Shown: positions 37,476-48,473 of the stretch, piece by piece | Position numbering within the stretch: the first letter of the stretch is position 1 | Layout of the letters: every line of letters starts with the position of its first letter | From: Phragmites australis | Lineage: Eukaryota; Streptophyta; Magnoliopsida; Poales; Poaceae | Assembly (NCBI RefSeq): GCF_958298935.1 | Contig: NC_084922.1 | Coordinates: 48,825,458-48,889,457 of the forward strand | Reading direction: 5' to 3' | Length of the DNA: 64,000 nucleotides | Notes under the pieces: model-generated | What the model was told of the DNA's origin: nothing | The model's database searches: none | What the model saw: only the letters and a program-made list of their open reading frames with translations | Position numbers and translations under genes: made by a program

Positions 37476-40121
37476 TGGTATCAAAACTGAATTATATCAA
37501 AGACACTTGCTTAATTGGTGTCTTGTTTCAGAATGTCAGGTTTGGAAGTGAGCAAGTTTGATGGCAATGGTGACTTTTAGTTATGGCAAGTAAAAATATA
37601 ATATGTGTTAGTTGACAAGGATTTAGATAATGCTTTAGAAGAAGGTGATCCAGATTTGGCAACTACTTCAAAAGATGAGATGAAAAAGATAGATAAGAAA
37701 GCATTGATAGTGCTCCGTTTGGGTCATGCAGATAATGTGTTGAAGCAAGTTTGTGAAGAGAAGACTGTTGTAGCTCTTTGGAAGAAATTGGAATCTCTCT
37801 ACTTAGACAAGTCACTCTCAAGTCGTTTCTATATCATGATGCACTTGTTTAGGATGTGTATGCAATAAGACACTCTTATCAAGTAATATATTGATGAGTT
37901 CAATAAGGCGGTGCTTGACTATCAAATACGAGCAGCTTTATGGACAAGGAATATTTGACTATCTTGTTTTTGTGTTCACTATTAGATTCATATGTTGGTA
38001 TTAGAGACTAGATCCTTTATGATACAGATTCTATCTCCATGAATGATGCTATTTCTATCCTTTTGTCAAAGGATTTGCTCAAGAAGACTCGCATGGAGGG
38101 TCATGGCGAGGGTGAGGGTCTTGTTGTATCATGTGGGACATCTATAGACTGTGGTCATAGTGGTGATGATACTTCTAGCAATGTTAGGAGGAAATCAAAG
38201 AGCCGTTCAAAGTCATGTTCGGGCGAGAAAGTTATCCGTTGCAACTATTTCAAGATTTTGGGCCATATTAAATGAGATTGTCCTAAATTGAAAAAAAGAA
38301 GGGACAAGCAAAATGGCAAGAAGGGTGAAAATTCTTTAGCTACTGTGGCAGTTGTTGATGGCGATTGAGATGAGTCTGGTGAGTTACTTGTTGTCAGTGC
38401 AGATGTTTCATCAGTTGGGCATTGTGCTTCTAGTGCTTCAGGTGGCTGTGATATGAGTTTCAACACTGGCTAGGTTCCTGATTCTGCTTACTCTTACCAT
38501 ATGTGTCCGCACAGAGAGTGGTTTGCCACTTATAAACCATTGGATGCTGGTTCAATTTCTATGGGCAATGACACAAAGTGCAGAGTTGTTGGTATTGGCA
38601 CAGTTAGATTCAAAATGTTTGATGGTATTGTTTGTCATGTGGTTGGGCTGAAAAAGAATATGATCTCTTTCAAGGTACTTGATCGGAAAGGCTACAAGTT
38701 TGTGACTTATAGATATCAGATTAAGGTGTTTAGGGGCTCCTTGTGTGTGATGAAGGCTCTGACTACTCTAGATATAGATGATTTGTATTTCTTGTAGGGT
38801 AGTTTGCTTACTAGTCAGTTGCAGTTACTTCTTGTTCCCAGATGGATGATTACACTATGACTACATTATGGCATATGAGATTAGGGCACATGTCAAAGCG
38901 TGGTATGATAGAGTTGAGTCGTCGTGATCTGTTGGGCAGTTAAAAGACATGTAGTTTGCAGTTCTGTGAGTATTGCATCTTTGGGAAGGTCTGTTCACAT
39001 GACTAGAGCCATTCTTGACTATGTGCATACCGATTTAAGGGATGAGGCACTAGTTATTTCTATTAGAGGTGGAAAATATTTGCTAACCTTCATTGACAAT
39101 TTCAGTATTGACAATTTCAGTAGGAAGGTTTGGGTCTACATCCTAAAGTTCAAGGATGAGGCATTTGTTAATTTCCATCAGTTAAAGGCTATGGTGAAAA
39201 CACAGATAGAAAGGAAGGCCAATTATTTGAGATCATACAATGGCATTGAGTTCCGCTCGAGAGAGTTTGAAAAGTATTGTCGGTACGCCAGTATTATTCG
39301 ACACTACACCACAGTTGGAACTCCACAACAGAATGGAGTTGCAGAAGGTATGAATAGGACACTATTGAAGAGGACCTGTTGCATGCTCTCTCATGCCGGT
39401 CTTCCACATAGTCTTTAGTAAGAGGCAGTTACTACAACATGCTATTTAGTAAATCACTCGCTTTTGACAACTATTGAGTGTAAGACACCAGAGGAGGTGT
39501 GGTATAGCAAGCCACCTCAGTATGATTACTTGAGGATATTTAGTTTTTTGGCGTATTCTCACATTCGCCAGGACAAGTTGGAACCTCAAGCATTAAAGTG
39601 TGTCTTCCTTCGTTATGGTGATGGTGTTAAGGGGTATCGTTTGTGGTGTAAAGATTTAAGACCCCCTAAAGTGATTGTCAGTAGAGATGTAACCTTTGAT
39701 GAGATGGTGATTGTTACTCAAATTTGTTGATAGTTGGGAGAGGCTTCTACTTCAGGTGGAGCTTCTACAGGTGGTGGTTCAGAGGCCGAGCAGATAGCAT
39801 AGAGGGTAACATTTGAGGTGGAGACTCCAGTGACCGAGTCTACTATAGTTGACAGTCAGCAATAGGAGCAGCCATTATTGTCAGAGTCTGTAGATGGTGT
39901 TCAAGATTACACTGACGACGAGGTAGATCATGAGTTAGATGCAGTTGATAGTTAGTTAGAGAATACAGTTTCAGGTGGAGCTTCAGAGGCTCCAAACTCT
40001 CCTATTGCACATCGCATTCAGCGATCAAGAAGACCACCATAATACTATGGAGAGTGGATCACACCAGTTGCAAATGGAGAGTGGATCACACCAGTTGCAA
40101 GAGGCAGAGGTTCAGCCTTGA
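37476..40121 (+). mobile_element. Truncated Ty1/copia retrotransposon
   Basis: Gag-like protein starts at 37533 (MSGLEVSKFDGNG, then ALWKKLESLYLDKSLSSRF). About 38465-38797 is the protease and pre-integrase part (CPHREWFATYKPLDAGS, GNDTKCRVVGIGTV). 38869-38941 has the LWHMRLGHMSKRGM zinc-binding start. 39000-39418 is the integrase core. 39464-39730 is its C-terminal part (YDYLRIFSFLAYSHI, KCVFLRYGDGVKGYRLW). Many stops interrupt it. In the core the second catalytic Asp context LRTDNGxEF is LRSYNGIEF, so the Asp is lost, and a 15-bp duplication repeats DNFSI near 39100. RT, RNase H and the 3' LTR are absent. The element stops within intron sequence of gene C at about 40121. Confidence 0.85.
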
Positions 40122-40563
40122 GGTCATCACATGAAACTACTAGTGATGTATGTTACTTGCAGGATGTGGACGTGATGTGGCTGCGCGACCCGTTCCAGCA
40201 CATCAACCTCTACGCCGACGTGTTCATGTCGTGCGACAATTTCAACGGGGCTTCTACTACGTGAAGTCGACGAACCGGACGGTCCAGATGCTGCGGTACT
40301 GGCGGGCGGCGAGGTCGCGGTTCCCGCCGCACCACGACCAAAAGATCTTCGACAATATCGAGCACGAGCTCGCCGGCAAGCTGGGCGTCAGGATCGGGTT
40401 CCTAGAGTTCCGCGGCGAGATGGGAAGCAGGGTGCAATTGCTGCATCGGGCTGGAGAACAAGGTGCACGAACTGAAGAACGTGATCGCAGCCTGGAAGAA
40501 CTACACGAACCTGGCGCCGGCGGAGAAGAAGAGCGGAAAGCTCAGGTGGACGTTCCCTAAGCT
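40122..40563 (+). pseudogene. Gene C: exon-3 remnant of a PF03407 transferase
   Basis: From about 40122 the sequence matches intron 2 and exon 3 of gene E: TGAAACTACTAGTGATG then TACTTGCAG, with exon 3 from 40163 as DVDVMWLRDPF. Relative to E, a 34-bp deletion after about 40249 removes the stretch before NTGFYYVKS and shifts the frame. A second larger deletion near 40410-40440 removes the FxTFCELHGGG to CTMHAN region. Exons 1 and 2 are gone, replaced by truncated copia. The remaining frame ends at 40560. This locus cannot make a transferase. Confidence 0.88.
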
Positions 40564-41088
40564 AAGGCGGCGCACGTCGCCAAAACAGCACTGATCAATC
40601 AGCCCAGTAATTAGCAAACCGTTAAATTCTTCAAAGATTACTCGGGCATCATAAAACTAAGGGGAAAAAATTCCATAGGTTAATCGGGTCTTTTTCACAT
40701 GCATGGAACTATTGGTACTACTGCACCATTCTTCCAACTCGATCGAGATGCATGCATACTCTGGCTCTCGTTTGACATGGTCCCCGTGATAGCTAGTATA
40801 TTACGGAGTACAAGATAAGATAGTCCAAAGCGGAAGCTTCTCTCTTCTGAAATGTATACGATTGCACGGTCAAAATAATCTTCAGAACTACTGGCCGAAT
40901 CGTTGACAAGTAAAGCCAGCTACATACCCGGATCAACACTCAAAGGCAAGGCAGCTACCTGCAACTGCGCCGTTCTTTATTGGGACTACGTTGGAGACGA
41001 GGGAAAAAGGCACAATATATTGATCCGTGCAGACGTACGCCGCTGGCTGCACCTCGCGCGTCAAAACTGTGGCGTAGCCTGGTAGAGT
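40564..41088. other. Gene D upstream region
   Basis: About 40800-41088 aligns with 52320-52600 upstream of gene F (shared ATCGTTGACAAGTA, ATCAACACTCAAAGGCAA, CACCTCGCGCGTCAAA), so D and F were duplicated together with at least 450 bp of 5' flank. No gene. Confidence 0.55.
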
Positions 41089-41165
41089 ACTCGTCCTATT
41101 GGCTAATCGCACATGTTTTGCTTGACAAGTCCACGTACGACCTAATCAAGCTGAGCGTTTAAGTA
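41089..41165 (+). promoter_or_regulatory. Conserved promoter block of gene D (inverted CCAAT and TATA-like)
   Basis: ACTCGTCCTATTGGCT (41089-41104) holds an inverted CCAAT box, and GCGTTTAAGTA (41155-41165) is TATA-like. Both recur with similar spacing upstream of genes F and G, although the surrounding sequence has drifted. The distance from the second block to the ATG is about 150 bp. Confidence 0.5.
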
Positions 41166-41313
41166 GGGGTCGATGGAGTGGTAGCAGCTCGTTGATCTCC
41201 AGTCCTGGACTGCCTGAACGCACGCATGTGTTCTTGGCTATAGAGTAGGGTGGGCATGCAAAGAGCCTTGTTGCATGCAGTTGCAGTTGCAGTTTCAGTC
41301 TTTCCGAGACAAG

Positions 41314-43269
41314 ATGGGGCTGCAGTTTCAATCTTTCAGTCACGTGGTGTCCTTCCTCCTCGGCGCGGCGCTGCCCACTGCCCTCCTCTTCTTCCTCGCG
41401 TCCGACCGGCTCGGCGAGGGCTTGTGCAGCATCTCGAGCAGCTGGGGGAACGGGACCGCGCAGCCGGCTGGCCCGGCCCGGCAGGCAGCTAAGGCTCTTA
41501 CCGGAGACGGCGCTAAAGAGGTTAGGCGTGCGCACGTAAATTAAACTCCATGAGACAACGCTGGTGCAATCTTTTGTATGTGCATACATATGGGTGGGCG
41601 TGCTACATGTACCGGTGACCTAGCTTTTCCTTCACTTTGCATAATTTCATGCCAAGCTAACTCAAACCTAGTTATCGCCACTTCTGTGGTTGTTATATCC
41701 AGCGTTAAACTGTTTTTTAAACGAACCGAGGGAGAGCTTTCAATTATATTAATAAGAAGAAAAACATAAGGGATTGACATGCTCTCTTAATTAAGAGAAA
41801 ATTGAGCAAAAGTCACAAAAACACAAACGGATAAGAAACCTATACCGTAGAGATAAACTGTTTTTTTTAAATCTAGTCATAAGAGGTTGTTTTGTCAATT
41901 CAATAAGACTTAGCTAGTACATACGTAGTTGCATCGCCCACCTTTTTTTAGAGGAATTTTAAACGATTGGGCCAAATCAATGGGCCAGGCATAAGGCTGG
42001 CCCGGCCCGTGTGTTGAGTCCAAACTGGAGAATACGTTCTAGAGGAATTATAAAGGATTTAAACTACTTCATTCATATCTCATGTCAAATCATGTGAATC
42101 TTTGCACGGCTCGATGATGTGCCGCTGCGTTCTTGGGTTGTGAGAGTTACCCGCGTAAATTAATTTTCCGGTACTGCTACGATTTTCTAGAATTTGGAAC
42201 CATGAGTTTTGCTTTACCTATATATGCTAGCCAATTGTCTCCACACAGAAAAGAAAAAAAAAATCTGAAATCCTGTGTTTCAATTTCAATTAGGCTAAGA
42301 CAACTGTAAGATTTCGCATGCAGGCGGGATTCGGTGGCCTAGCTGAGCTGCTGCCGAAAGTAGCCATGGAGGACAGGACAGTGATAATCACATCGGTGAA
42401 CGAAGCATGGGCTCAACCTAACTCCCTGCTCGACCTCTACCTCGACGGCCTCAAGAACGGCGAGGACACAGCGCACCTCCTCAACCACCTCCTCGTGGTC
42501 GCCCTCGACGCCCGCGGGTTCGACCGCTGCAAGGCCGTGCACCCTCACTGCTACCTCCTCGAGGTGACATCCGTGGACATGAGCTCGGCCAAGCCGTTCA
42601 TGAGCAAGGACTACATGGAGCTGGTCTGGACCAAGCTCACCTTCCAGCAGCGTGTCCTGGAGCTCGGCTACAATTTCCTCTTCACGGCAAGATCATACGC
42701 TAAGAATCGCAATTTCAATTTTCTAACCAGCAGTTTAGCAACTCAAATCTGAAAAACAATCAATGATTGATCAGGATTGTGACATGATATGGTTTCGCAA
42801 CCCATTCCGGCGCATCGCCGTGTATCCCGACATGAGCTGCTCGTTGGACAACTTCGACCCCTTGCGTGCTCCCTTGGACAACCCGCTCAACACCGGGCTC
42901 TACTACATGAAGTCGACGAACCGGACCATCGAGATGATCGAGTACTGGCGGGCTGCGAGGGCGAGGTTCCCGGGCCATCACGACCAGGCGGTGTTCTTCT
43001 GGATTAGGCACGAGCTCGTCAGCAAGCTCCAGGTCAAGATCGAGCCGCTAGACACGGTGTACTTCGGCGGGTTCTGTCAGCACCACGACGACCCTGAGGA
43101 GGTCTGCACCATGCACGCGAATTGCTGCATCGGCCTGGAGAACAAGGTGCATGACCTCAGGGATATCGCCGCGGACTGGAAGAACTACACAAGCCTGACG
43201 CCGGAGGATAGGAAGAAGGGTGGTTTCAGGTGGACGTACCCGATTAGGTGCCGGAAGTCCATGGGGTGA
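41314..43269 (+). CDS. Gene D: nucleotide-diphospho-sugar transferase family (PF03407) protein
   Basis: Intact copy, 354 aa. Exons are 41314-41520, 42324-42686 and 42775-43269. An in-frame ATG at 41275 exists, but 41314 is preferred because it aligns with the starts of F and G and gives a 69-codon exon 1 like A and B. The anchor reads VVSFLLGAALPTALLFFLAS, followed by a stem with SWGNGT, a glycosylation sequon. Exon 2 carries DRTVIITSVNEAWAQP, HPHCYLLEV and the QQRVLELGYNFLFT end. Exon 3 begins DCDMIWFRNPF, so the DxD pair is kept with Cys in the middle. NTGLYYMKSTNRT and CTMHANCCIGLENKVHDL follow. Intron 2 has a GC donor (42687-42688) and is only 88 bp. Most similar to gene F. Confidence 0.88.
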
Positions 43270-43599
43270 CGTACACCTTGAGATGCATAAGAGAGTTGGA
43301 ATCTCAAGTGGGCGGCATTTCGATTGTTGTATGCATGCATGCACTTGTAAGCGATAGTGTAGATCTTTTCTTTTTTTCAACTATTAACGTAGTAATTTCT
43401 AGCCCAAAACTAGGAGGCTCCTTTATTTGGCCATTTAATAAGTAAATAGATCTGAAAGGTGAATAATGCTGCATTAGCTCTTACGCTTAGGCTCCACGTG
43501 CCCCGACGGTACTTCTCGGAGAGATCGACGACGTGTAACCCTTGTCCTGGCGCATTTGTCATACGATGAAGCAGACTATAATTTATCGCAGGAACTTAA

Positions 43600-43800
43600 T
43601 TTAGTAACCGTGTAGTGTAACCCGCTCAAGACTCAAAGACAATTCAGCTGGAGTAACACAGGTACGCAAAGTCGAGCCTTACGTCCAGTTTACTGCATGC
43701 ACATGCAGATGCTCTCGATCTCTTACGTGACCTGTCCTGGTCGGTGTTTGGAAACCTCCGCTCCGCAGCTGAATAAGTACCGGGGCAGTATATACGTAGT
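43600..43800 (+). promoter_or_regulatory. Gene E promoter with TATA box
   Basis: A TATATA box lies at 43789-43794 (GCAGTATATACG), about 80 bp before the gene E ATG. The block aligns with the orphan promoter at 36515-36690, showing that C and E are sister copies. Confidence 0.6.
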
Positions 43801-45022
43801 TGTTAGGCTTAGACCACATTGTCCATCGACGATCTCCTCTGCTCTTGGATCTTGGTGGGAATCCATCGTCACCATGGGCAGCCTGAGCAAGCAGAATGGC
43901 CTCAACCATCTACCATCTTTCCTCCTTGGGGCGCTCCTGCCCACTCTCCTGCTCTTCTTCCTGGCTTCTCATAGGGTGGGTGAGCAACTGAGTTTGGGAA
44001 AAGGGCATCTGTTGATGAAGATCCCAGCTGAAGAACAGGAGGCTAATCTCACAAGTGACGGCTGGGCACCTGGTGGAGAAGAGGTACTTTTGGCTGCTTC
44101 AGGCTCTCTCCTTCAGAAATAATATATGTATTTCTTTTGAATATGATCTGAAGTTAGATTTTAATTAATGTTTTCTTATAAAATATATTATTTATAGCTA
44201 CAAAATCTACATAATATGAAATAATTTTAAATTATGAATCTAATTGTATAATTTTTATATATTAGTATTTTTATAATTTGATTAAATATTAGTCAAAGTA
44301 CACAAAGTTTAACTTTTTTTTAAAAAAAACGCCTACTACCACTACATGCTGATGCACCATTGGCTGCTGCATATCCTGGTCCCTCCCTTTCTATGTTGTT
44401 ATACGGTTGGGTGCGACTTGCGAGACTGAAATTGATTTTTTGGTTTTGAGAGAGAGAGAGAGACAAGTTTCCGGGCCTAGTCGAGCTGCTGCCGCAGGTG
44501 GCGACGGACGACCGGACGGTGATCATCACGTCGGTGAACGAGGCGTGGGCGCGGCCCAACTCGCTCCTCGACCTCTTCCGCGAGAGCTTCCGGAACGGCG
44601 AGGGCATCGAGCACCTGCTGAACCACACCCTCATCACTACCGGAGACAGCTTCTTTGCCGAGTGCCTCAGGCACTCGGCAAAGGACGATATACACTCGGC
44701 AAAGGTTTTGCCGAGTGCTACACTCGGCAAAGGGCGCTCGGTAAAAAATTTGTCGGCAAAGACCTCTTTGCCGAGTGCACTTTATCGGGCACTCGGCAAA
44801 GGCTTTGCCGAGTGCTAATCTGACACTCGGCAAAGTCTTCCTCTTTGCCGAGTGCCACCTGGAGGACACTCGGCAAACAGGCCATCTTTGCCGAGTGCCT
44901 GGACCGTGGCTCTCGGCAAAGCGGAGGCCTCTTTGCCGAGTGTCATGGCCATTGCACTCGGCAAAGTGACTGAAAACAGCCAGCCTTTTTTATTTGTTTT
45001 TGACATCCCATCCAAACAAACA

Positions 45023-45145
45023 GATATATATATATATATAACAAACATCACCAACATCACATATATATCATCAACAGCACATACATATCACCAACACCAC
45101 ATATATATCACAAACATCACATGTCTCACAATATATCACAAATAA
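45023..45145. repeat. AT dinucleotide and ACATATATATCACCAACATC-type tandem repeat
   Basis: A (TA)n run followed by several imperfect units of about 20-30 bp rich in ACATCAC and ATATATC, inside the CACTA element. Confidence 0.7.
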
Positions 45146-45368
45146 GTTCACAAGTAATCCAAGTGCTCCATCATCTACAACCATAATTGCAAATAGAAGT
45201 ACCATTAACAACTACAAGTATCATCACCAAGATGGTCAATGAAACTGATTTGGTGAATGATTCGCTGAAGCATGAGGATCGTTCGATGCCGCCGATTGAT
45301 TCTGCACAAAGGAGAAGAGATTGCATATGTGAGACAAGATAAATATATACCATACATGAATAAAATTT

Positions 45369-45653
45369 TCATACTCCACTAGATTTGACCGTAAGCATGA
45401 ACATACAAACTAAAACATTTATACTCACAGGAGTAGAATAGTGAGGAGGTGGAGGTGGAGGTGGAGCGAATAGCGAAGGTGGCGGAGTCACACCCGTAGC
45501 GGCGCCAATACTTTGCATGTACTGAAGAATCTCCACCATCCTCCGCTGCTCGGCCTCCATCGTCGCCAAGAAAGCATCGGTCTTGTCGATCCATTCATTG
45601 GTGACCTGACCCTGACTTGCGCGGCCCGTGTACATCCACTCACGGTCCTCCAT
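45369..45653 (-). pseudogene. Chimeric CACTA accessory ORF (transposase-associated start, proline-rich tail)
   Basis: A 94-residue frame on the minus strand. It opens with MEDREWMYTGRAS and NEWIDKTDAFL, the start of the transposase-associated domain of plant CACTA TNP2 proteins. It then runs into MEAEQRRMVEILQYMQSIG and a PPPSLFAPPPPPPP stretch, more like the C-terminus of the companion Transposase_24/TNPA-type protein. It looks like a deletion that fused the ends of two element genes. It lacks any catalytic domain. Confidence 0.6.
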
Positions 45654-46527
45654 CCTCTAACATATATAGCGGCGAGTAATATAAACATCAATTGCATCTA
45701 CACGACGTTCCTACTATCTTATAGGTGAGGTTAGGTCCTAATCCCACACGAGGATCCGTAGATGAGGTTAGTTTCCATTCTCTACTCCTATTCGAGACAT
45801 AATTTCGGCAGCACCTCCCCGCTGTTCTCCAAATACACGTCCTGCTAGGGAGAGTGTGTATCCGGAGAACAACAGGGAGATGATGCCGAAACTCTGTCTC
45901 CGATCGGAGCAGATCATGAAAACTAACCCCACCTACGCATCCGCGTGCTGTCCAAAAAACGTGGACAATTCGAAACAGATACGGTTTTAGATATGCAAAT
46001 ATCTGCATATTTCCAACCGTATCTATTTCGAACGGGAGACGCCTAACTGGGTTACGTGATCTACAACATGATACGGAAAGAGGGGTTATACCTAGGGTGG
46101 CGGTGGAGTCAGGCGACGTGGTGCAGGCAGTCTCGCAGCGCCAAGAAAGGCGATCGGGGTCGCCGAGGTACTCCGGCGCCGCTCCGACTGGCTCTTCTCT
46201 GCCAAAAAAGAAATATAAAACTGTTAATACAAAATTTCGGCAGCACCTCCCCTGCACGGTGAGGTTTCCAAAACCTGCAACAAAACCAACGGCACGATAG
46301 CCGACATGCACATATATATGAACGGCACGATGACCGACATCCACAAAATTATATCCAACCGCATATATATAACAATATCACAACCACTCCTACGACTACT
46401 TTGACTACCACCACAACTACTTTACCACTACTACTACCGCAACCATTAGTAATACTACGACGACGACGGTATGGCATACCTAGTGATACGGAAACATCGG
46501 GAACGTGACGACGACGACCGGAGCGCC

Positions 46528-46760
46528 TCCTCCTCCTCCTTCTTCTTCCTCCTTCCTCCTTCTTCCTCCTCCTTCTTCTCTTCCTCCTTCTTCCTCCTCC
46601 TCCTTCTCTCCCTCCTTCTTCCTCCTCTCCTTCCCTTCCTCCTTCTTCCTCCTCTCCTCCTCCTCCTCTCTTTCCTCCTGCTTCTTCCTCCTCTCCTTCC
46701 CTTCCTCCTTCTTCCTCCTCTCCTCCTCCTCCTCTCTTTCTCCTCCTCCACCGGCGGCGC
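46528..46760. repeat. Pyrimidine-rich (CCTCCTT)n tract
   Basis: Low-complexity CT sequence with a near-exact internal duplication (CTCCTTCCCTTCCTCCTTC occurs about 46627 and 46691). It yields long but meaningless Ser/Leu-rich or Arg/Glu/Lys-rich frames. Confidence 0.85.
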
Positions 46761-47105
46761 GTGGCGGCGGGCGCGGCAGCGCTGGCGCGGGCGCAGGGGC
46801 CGGCGGCGGCGGGCGCGGGCGGCGCGGGGGCCGGCGGCGCAGGGGCCGGCGGCGGCGGGCGCGGGCGGCGCGGGCGCGCTGGCGGGCGCGGCGGCAGGGG
46901 CTGGCGGCGGGTGCGCGTGCGTGCGTGCGTGCGGGCCGGCGGCTGCGGGCGCAGGGGCCGGCGGCGGCGGGCGCGGGCGGCGCTGGCGCGCTGGCGGGCG
47001 CGGCGGCAGGGGCCGGCGGCGGCGGGCGCGGGCGCGCTGGCGGGCGCGGCGGCAGGGGCTGGCGGCGGGTGCGCGTGCGTGCGTGCGTGCGGGCCGGCTG
47101 GGCCG
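46761..47105. repeat. GC-rich GGCGGCGGGCGCGGGC repeats
   Basis: Imperfect tandem repeats of GGCGGCGGGCGCGGGC-type units with two copies of GGGTGCGCGTGCGTGCGTG (about 46908 and 47066). Extreme GC content inside the CACTA element. Frames here are artefacts. Confidence 0.8.
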
Positions 47106-47119
47106 GGTACTTAAATCCC

Positions 47120-47459
47120 TGCTTTGCCGAGTGCCCCCGATCTGGCACTCGGCAAAGAGGGGTTTTTTAAAAACATGTGCAAATTCTTTGCCGAGTGCCC
47201 CCGATCTGGCGCTCGGCAAAGAAAACCGGGATTTTTTTAAAAAAATTTCAGGGTCTTTGCCGAGTGCCAGAAGTATGGCACTCGGCAAAGACACGATTTG
47301 CCGAGTGCCAGACTTCCGGCACTCGGCAAAGACCCTGAAATTTTTTAAAAAAAATCCCGGTTTTCTTTGCCGAGCGCCAGATCGGGGGCACTCGGCAAAG
47401 AATTTGCACATGTTTTTAAAAAACCCCTCTTTGCCGAGTGCGAGACTTATGGCACTCGG
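47120..47459. repeat. Palindrome of CACTA subterminal repeats (arms ~165 bp)
   Basis: The left arm contains, in order, CCCCCGATCTGGCACTCGG, AAAAACATGTGCAAATTC and AAAACCGGGATTTTTTT. The right arm carries the complements in reverse order (AAAAATCCCGGTTTTC, GAATTTGCACATGTTTTT, CCAGATCGGGGGCACTCGG). The centre lies near 47290. Each arm itself is made of smaller TTTGCCGAGTG...CACTCGGCAAA hairpins. Confidence 0.85.
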
Positions 47460-47461
47460 CA

Positions 47462-48473
47462 AAGAGGGTATTTACCGAGTGTAATTTTTTAACACTCGGC
47501 AAACCCTAATTTTTTTCCCCCTTTTGGCCTCCAAATTTTTCCTACAGTCCTCATACAGTACCTGGTACTCCATGTTCCAATGTGGCACATTTCTCGAACT
47601 TTTTCTATATTTCTTTAATTCATTTTAATTAATTGAATTTTCTTGGATAATTCAAATTATAACTGCTAGTCATTCGAATAATGAAAAAAAATGAATGGAA
47701 AAATGATATTCATGTTATTTAGTATATTGTGAGACCGTATCCAGGAACATACCACCAATTTCGAATATCAAGGTCACGAAACATGACCACGAACTTGCGA
47801 TCGAGTTGTTTTTAAATTGTATAAAAAGCAAACAAAGTCCGAAAATCTTGAAACTTGTCAAGATATCATGATATCATATGTGGAGGCTGTCATAAAAATT
47901 TGAGAAGGTTTTAAGCAAGTTATCACGTACGATGCTTGCAAACCGAAGAATCTCAGCAAGGTTTTAAGCAACTTCTTCGGAGATTCTTCGGTTTGCAAGC
48001 ATCGTACGTGATAACTTGCTTAAAATCTTCTCAAATTTTTATGACAGCCTCCACATATGATATCATGATATCTTGACAAGTTTCAAGATTTTCGGACTTT
48101 GTTTGCTTTTTATACAATTTAAAAACAACTCGATCGCAAGTTCGTGGTCATGTTTCGTGACCTTGATATTCGAAATTGGTGGTATGTTCCTGGATACGGT
48201 CTCACAATATACTAAATAACATGAATATCATTTTTCCATTCATTTTTTTTCATTATTCGAATGACTAGCAGTTATAATTTGAATTATCCAAGAAAATTCA
48301 ATTAATTGAAATGAATTAAAGAAATATAGAAAAAGTCCGAGAAATGTGCCACATTGGAACATGGAGTAACAGGTACTGTATGAGGACTGTAGAAAAAATT
48401 TGGGGGCCAAAAGGGGGGAAAAAAATTAGGGTTTGCCGAGTGTTAAAAATTACACTCGGCAAAGACCCTCTTT
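47462..48473. repeat. Giant near-perfect inverted repeat (two ~490-bp arms, ~27-bp loop)
   Basis: Left arm 47462-47953 and right arm 47981-48473 are reverse complements with only occasional single-base differences. AGATATCATGATATCATATG pairs with its complement at about 48054-48073, GGTGGTATGTTCCTGGATAC pairs with 47738-47757, and ATGCTTGCAAACCGAAGAAT pairs with 47983-48002. The loop is about 47954-47980. No ORF spans it. It lies in the CACTA element inside gene E exon 2. Confidence 0.93.

Noticed and set aside
41275..41313. Upstream in-frame ATG of gene D as the true start
   Set aside because: It would add a 13-residue MQLQLQFQSF-type leader absent from A, B and F. The ATG at 41314 aligns with the paralogues.
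45023..45150. Possible satellite or CRISPR-like array
   Set aside because: The units are short, AT-rich and imperfect with no unique spacers, and the genome is a plant nuclear one.
46471..47484. Open frames of more than 300 codons on both strands in the CACTA interior
   Set aside because: They run through CT-rich and GC-rich simple sequence and inverted repeats, are open in several frames at once, and give only low-complexity Ser/Leu, Arg/Glu or Gly/Arg/Ala translations.
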